Part shown: positions 61,215 to 64,000 of the stretch, in pieces
Layout: every line of letters begins with the position of its first letter
Numbering within the stretch: the first letter of the stretch is position 1
From: CAWGUU01 sp963825765
Lineage (GTDB): Bacteria > Actinomycetota > Acidimicrobiia > Acidimicrobiales > AC-14
Reading direction: 5' to 3'
Assembly (NCBI GenBank): GCA_963825765.1
Contig: CAWGUU010000022.1
Coordinates: 1-64,000 of the forward strand
DNA: 64,000 nt
The notes under the pieces: model-generated
Told to the model about the DNA's origin: nothing
Database searches by the model: none
Seen by the model: the letters and a program-made list of their open reading frames with translations, nothing else
Position numbers and translations under genes: made by a program

Positions 61215-61881
61215 TCAGCCGGGGACGCTCGGGATCGTCCTCCAGCTTCTTGCGCAGCTGGCTGGCGTAGACCCGCAGGTACTGCGTCTCGGTGCCGTAC
61301 TCCGGGCCCCACACCTCCTGGAGGATGGCCCGGTGGGTGAGCACCCGGCCCGGCCACCGGGCCAACAGGGCCAGGAAGGCGAACTCCTTCGGCGTGAGGT
61401 CCACGTGCCTCCCCTCGACGCTGACCTCGTGGCGGGCGATGTCGACCTGCAGGTCGCCCACCACCAGCACCGACTGGTCGACGGCGGCCCCGTCCTGACC
61501 GGGGGGGCGCCGGTTGCGCAGCGCCACCCGGACCCGCGCCAGCAGCTCGGGCATCGAGAAGGGCTTGGTCACGTAGTCGTCGGCGCCCTCGTCGAGGGCG
61601 AGCACCTTGCGGCGCTCGGACCCCTCCGCCGACAGGACCACGATCGGCGTCTGCGCCCAGCCGCGGATGCGCCGGCAGACCTCGACCCCGTCGATGTCGG
61701 GCAGGTTGAGGTCGAGCACCAGAAGGTCGGGCGCTTCCAGCGCGGTCATGTCGATGGCCTGCTGGCCACTGGTGGCGGTCAACACCGAGTAGCCGCGGGC
61801 CTCCAAGCCGGCCCGCAACGCCCGCAGGATGGCCGGCTCGTCGTCCACCACCAGGATGGTGGCGGGTCTGACGGCGGTCAC
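61159..61881 (-). CDS. kdpE: KdpE-like response regulator
   Basis: GTG 61881 gives 240 residues: receiver domain with DDE near the start (ILVVDDEPAILRALRAGLEA), phospho-Asp in LLVLDLNLPDIDG (about 56) and Lys in DYVTKPFSM (about 106), then an OmpR winged helix (DLTPKEFAFLALLARWPGRV, LRVYASQLRKKLEDDP, GVGYRLVEP). It resembles KdpE, which turns on the Kdp potassium pump under low potassium. The cognate kinase is the next gene upstream, across palindrome copy 5. No kdpFABC genes are in the window. Confidence 0.88.
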   Translation of the reverse strand: MTAVRPATILVVDDEPAILRALRAGLEARGYSVLTATSGQQAIDMTALEAPDLLVLDLNLPDIDGVEVCRRIRGWAQTPIVVLSAEGSERRKVLALDEGADDYVTKPFSMPELLARVRVALRNRRPPGQDGAAVDQSVLVVGDLQVDIARHEVSVEGRHVDLTPKEFAFLALLARWPGRVLTHRAILQEVWGPEYGTETQYLRVYASQLRKKLEDDPERPRLITEPGVGYRLVEPSDPPG

Positions 61882-61896
61882 CGGCGGCCCCAGGCC

Positions 61897-61945
61897 GAAC
61901 TGGTGACGCACAACCGCGCCAGGCGCGGCTGAGTCGCCCCAGTTC
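61897..61945. repeat. intergenic palindrome, copy 5 between kinase and kdpE
   Basis: Arms 61897-61920 and 61922-61945 pair with few mismatches around a single A (core ACCGCGCC-A-GGCGCGG). It fills half of the 88-bp gap between the sensor kinase stop and the kdpE start, so it lies inside a presumed operon rather than after it. Confidence 0.65.
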
Positions 61946-61969
61946 GGAGGGGGTGGCGGGGGTGGACCC

Positions 61970-63109
61970 TCACTGGCGGCGCACCGGCAGGGTGAACACG
62001 AACGTGGCGCCGCCGCCGGCGGTGCGCTCCACCCTGATCGTGCCGCCGTGGGCCTCGACGACGGCCTTGCAGATGGCCAGCCCGATGCCGCTCGACCGGC
62101 TGCCCTCCCCCCGGCGGAACGGCTCGAAGATGCGGTCGCGCTCCCAGTCGGGCACACCGAAGCCCTCGTCGGCGACCCGGACCTCGACCAGGTCACCCTT
62201 GGGGCGGGCGACGATGCGCACCGTGGAACCCGGCGGGGCGTGGCGGCCGGCGTTCTCCAGGAGGTTGGTCAGCACCAGCTCCAGCTGGGTGTAGTCGCCG
62301 TCGACCAGCGGCAGGTCCGGTGGCAGCTCCACCTGCAACCGGACGGCTCGGAACAGGCCCTTCAGCCGGCGGACGCGCTCGGCCACCAGCTCGTCGAGGG
62401 GCACCGCCTGGCGGTCCGGGCTGAAGGCGCCGGCCTCGATGCGGCTGAGGGAGAGGAGGTTGGCCACGATCCGGTCGAGGCGCTCGACCTCGTCGCACAC
62501 CGTCGTCAGCAGCTCGACCCGGATGGGCTCGTCGTAGACGACCCCGTCCCGGAGGTCGGTGGTGACCGCCCGGATGGTGGCCAGTGGGGAGCGCAGGTCG
62601 TGGGACACCGACCGCAGGAGCGCCGACCGCTGCTCGTCGACCCGCTTCAGCACCTCCATGCGAGCCACCTCCTCGCTGAGCCGAGCCCGCTCGGCGTCGG
62701 CCTCCTGCAGCCGCTCGTAGAGGCCGCGGACCTCGGCCTCCCGCGCCTCTGCCGCCCGCCGGCCGTCGGCCTCCCGCGCCACCAGCAGGCCCACCACGAG
62801 GGCCACGGCGAGGAACACGCCAAGCGCCACCCAGTCCTCCCAGGAGTCGACCTTGAGCTCGCCGTAGGGGGGGATGAACGCGAGGTTGAAGCATGCCGCC
62901 GCCGTCACCGCCACGCCGCCGGCCGCCACCGGTCCGCCCAGCACCCCCGCCGCCCCGACCGCCAGCACCAGCACGAGGGCCGGGACGGTCGTGGGGATGT
63001 CGGAGCGGAACGGGATCAGGGCCCCGATCGTGACCGCCACCGACGCCAGACCGATCGCCGCGCCCAGCCACGGAGCCTCACCGGAGCGACGGAGACCGGT
63101 CATCGGCAC
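61970..63109 (-). CDS. KdpD-like sensor histidine kinase lacking the N-terminal KdpD/Usp domains
   Basis: ATG 63109 gives 379 residues. The N-terminal 100 residues hold four transmembrane segments (DUF4118 pattern), then a coiled coil (about 110-150), the HisKA dimer with phospho-His in LLRSVSHDLRSPLATIRAV (about 172) and the HATPase (LVLTNLLENAGRHAPPGSTV, VADEGFGVPDWERDRIFEPF, SSGIGLAICKAVVEAHGG). Full KdpD (about 900 residues) has extra cytosolic KdpD and UspA-like domains, which are absent here. It probably phosphorylates the 61159 regulator. The signal it senses may therefore differ from that of E. coli KdpD. Confidence 0.87.
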   Translation of the reverse strand: MPMTGLRRSGEAPWLGAAIGLASVAVTIGALIPFRSDIPTTVPALVLVLAVGAAGVLGGPVAAGGVAVTAAACFNLAFIPPYGELKVDSWEDWVALGVFLAVALVVGLLVAREADGRRAAEAREAEVRGLYERLQEADAERARLSEEVARMEVLKRVDEQRSALLRSVSHDLRSPLATIRAVTTDLRDGVVYDEPIRVELLTTVCDEVERLDRIVANLLSLSRIEAGAFSPDRQAVPLDELVAERVRRLKGLFRAVRLQVELPPDLPLVDGDYTQLELVLTNLLENAGRHAPPGSTVRIVARPKGDLVEVRVADEGFGVPDWERDRIFEPFRRGEGSRSSGIGLAICKAVVEAHGGTIRVERTAGGGATFVFTLPVRRQ

Positions 63110-63184
63110 GATCTTTGCGCGTTCTTGACGCTACGGCGCCGCCGGTTGACCCGCCCTTGACGGGGGTTGGCCGATCATCGTCCC

Positions 63185-64000
63185 ATGAGCCTCACCGCAC
63201 CCCCGAGACCCCTCCCGCCGGCCGCGCCGGTCGAGGTGCCGAGCGGGATGGTCGACCGGGCGAAGACCCGCCTCCTGGGACCGGCGCTCAACACCGAGCA
63301 GCTGGCCCACGAGCGGCTCGGCAAACCCACCGCCCTGGCGGTGTTCGCCAGCGACAACCTGTCGTCGTCGGCGTACGCCACCGAGGAGATCCTGCGGGTG
63401 CTGGTACCGGCCGTGGGCCTCGCCGCGTTCTCTCTCGTCGTCCCCGTCACGGTGGCGATGCTCGTCGTGCTGGCGTTCCTGATCCTGTCCTACCGCCAGA
63501 CGATCAAGGCCTACCCGAGCGCCGGCGGCGCCTACGTGGTCACCCGGGACAACTTCGGCATCGTCCCCGCCCAATTCGCCGGCGTCGCCCTCCTCGCCGA
63601 CTACGTGCTGACCGTGGCCGTCTCGGTGTCGGCCGGCACCGCCGCCCTCACGTCGGCCTTCCCCGCTCTGGTGCCGGCGGCAGTACCGATCTCGATCGCA
63701 TTCATCATGGTGGTGGCCTGGGGAAACCTCCGGGGCGTGCGCGAGTCCGGCAAGGTCTTCGCCGTCCCCACCTACTTCTTCATGATCAACATGCTCCTGC
63801 TCCTGGGCGTGGGGCTGTTCCGCATGGCCTTCGGCGACCTGCCGGTGCAGGCCGCCGACCAGGAGGGCCTGCTCCGCATGGGCTCATCGGTCGACGGGCT
63901 GTTCCTGGGCGCAGGACTGTTCGTCCTGCTGCACGCCTTCGCCTCCGGCGGCGCGGCGGTGACGGGCGTCGAGGCAATCTCCAACGGCGTCCCCGCGTTC
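63185..64000 (+). CDS. second KimA-like APC permease, 3'-truncated by the window
   Basis: ATG 63185 opens a frame that stays open to the window end (272 residues). It matches the N-terminal half of KimA: FASDNLSSSAYATEEILRVL, SYRQTIKAYPSAGGAYVVTR, LLADYVLTVAVSVSAGTAAL, GGAAVTGVEAISNGVPAF. It is clearly paralogous to the 59259 gene, but with a longer N-terminal cytosolic extension. It diverges from the sensor kinase gene with 75 bp between the starts, so it may be controlled by that two-component system. Confidence 0.85.
   Translation, partial: MSLTAPPRPLPPAAPVEVPSGMVDRAKTRLLGPALNTEQLAHERLGKPTALAVFASDNLSSSAYATEEILRVLVPAVGLAAFSLVVPVTVAMLVVLAFLILSYRQTIKAYPSAGGAYVVTRDNFGIVPAQFAGVALLADYVLTVAVSVSAGTAALTSAFPALVPAAVPISIAFIMVVAWGNLRGVRESGKVFAVPTYFFMINMLLLLGVGLFRMAFGDLPVQAADQEGLLRMGSSVDGLFLGAGLFVLLHAFASGGAAVTGVEAISNGVPAF

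Overview
High-GC chromosomal DNA of an actinobacterium. GlnR, GlnE and several type I glutamine synthetases, an HrdB-like sigma factor, a class E sortase and many GTG starts fit Actinomycetota, and the overall gene set resembles Acidimicrobiia; the lineage is an inference, because no rRNA gene is present. Both ends cut genes. Several genes (1-1132, 16.5-16.9 kb, 42.3-42.6 kb, 44.8 kb, perhaps 28.2 kb) carry single-base frameshifts inside otherwise good coding sequence, so the source may be an uncorrected assembly.

0-7.2 kb: a broken flavin-dependent oxidoreductase, a broken lipoprotein, a secreted BNR/RTX protein, and an iron-sulfur block (Mrp ATPase, divergent SufR-like regulator, A-type Fe-S carrier, RidA). 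7.2-14.2 kb: nitrogen control, with GlnR, three glutamine synthetases, a MerR regulator and a TIGR01777-type epimerase. The adenylyltransferase GlnE (36.2-38.9 kb) and glutamine-dependent NAD synthetase (39.0-40.8 kb) lie further along. 14.2-16.0 kb: a TcmP / phage Gp37-Gp68 gene pair of unknown role.

16.2-21.7 kb is the most unusual region. It is a four-gene operon in which every junction overlaps by 4 nt: a LodA N-terminal half, a radical SAM/SPASM enzyme, a LodA C-terminal half fused to a ferritin-like diiron domain, and a LodB-like flavoprotein (frameshifted here). A SARP/BTAD regulator diverges from it. This looks like a split, rearranged relative of the quinone-cofactor LodA oxidases with an added radical SAM step.

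22.8-35.6 kb: a secreted Cys-rich protein, a PepSY-like protein, an MFS transporter, an aldose epimerase, two DrrAB-type ABC exporters (one behind a TetR gene), a multicopper oxidase, a sugar dehydrogenase with PEGA repeats and a PIG-V-like mannosyltransferase. 40.9-45.3 kb: sigma factor, selenocysteine tRNA (selC), a frameshifted membrane NACHT NTPase, and an HTH/Clp_N pair. 45.4-54.1 kb: a Tad/Flp pilus operon, a possible c-di-GMP riboswitch, a sortase E with its likely LAKTG substrate, and a membrane protein with a very acidic cytoplasmic tail. 54.1-64 kb: a DUF1998 helicase, an anti-sigma/antagonist pair, an OB-fold protein, and a potassium block (two TrkA-like proteins, KimA, KdpE, a shortened KdpD, and a second KimA-like permease cut by the window end).

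Two repeat structures stand out. A roughly 47-bp intergenic palindrome occurs five times next to gene ends. At 58411-58497 a 14-bp unit containing the trkA start codon is repeated so that every upstream copy encodes a five-residue mini-ORF whose stop overlaps the next ATG.
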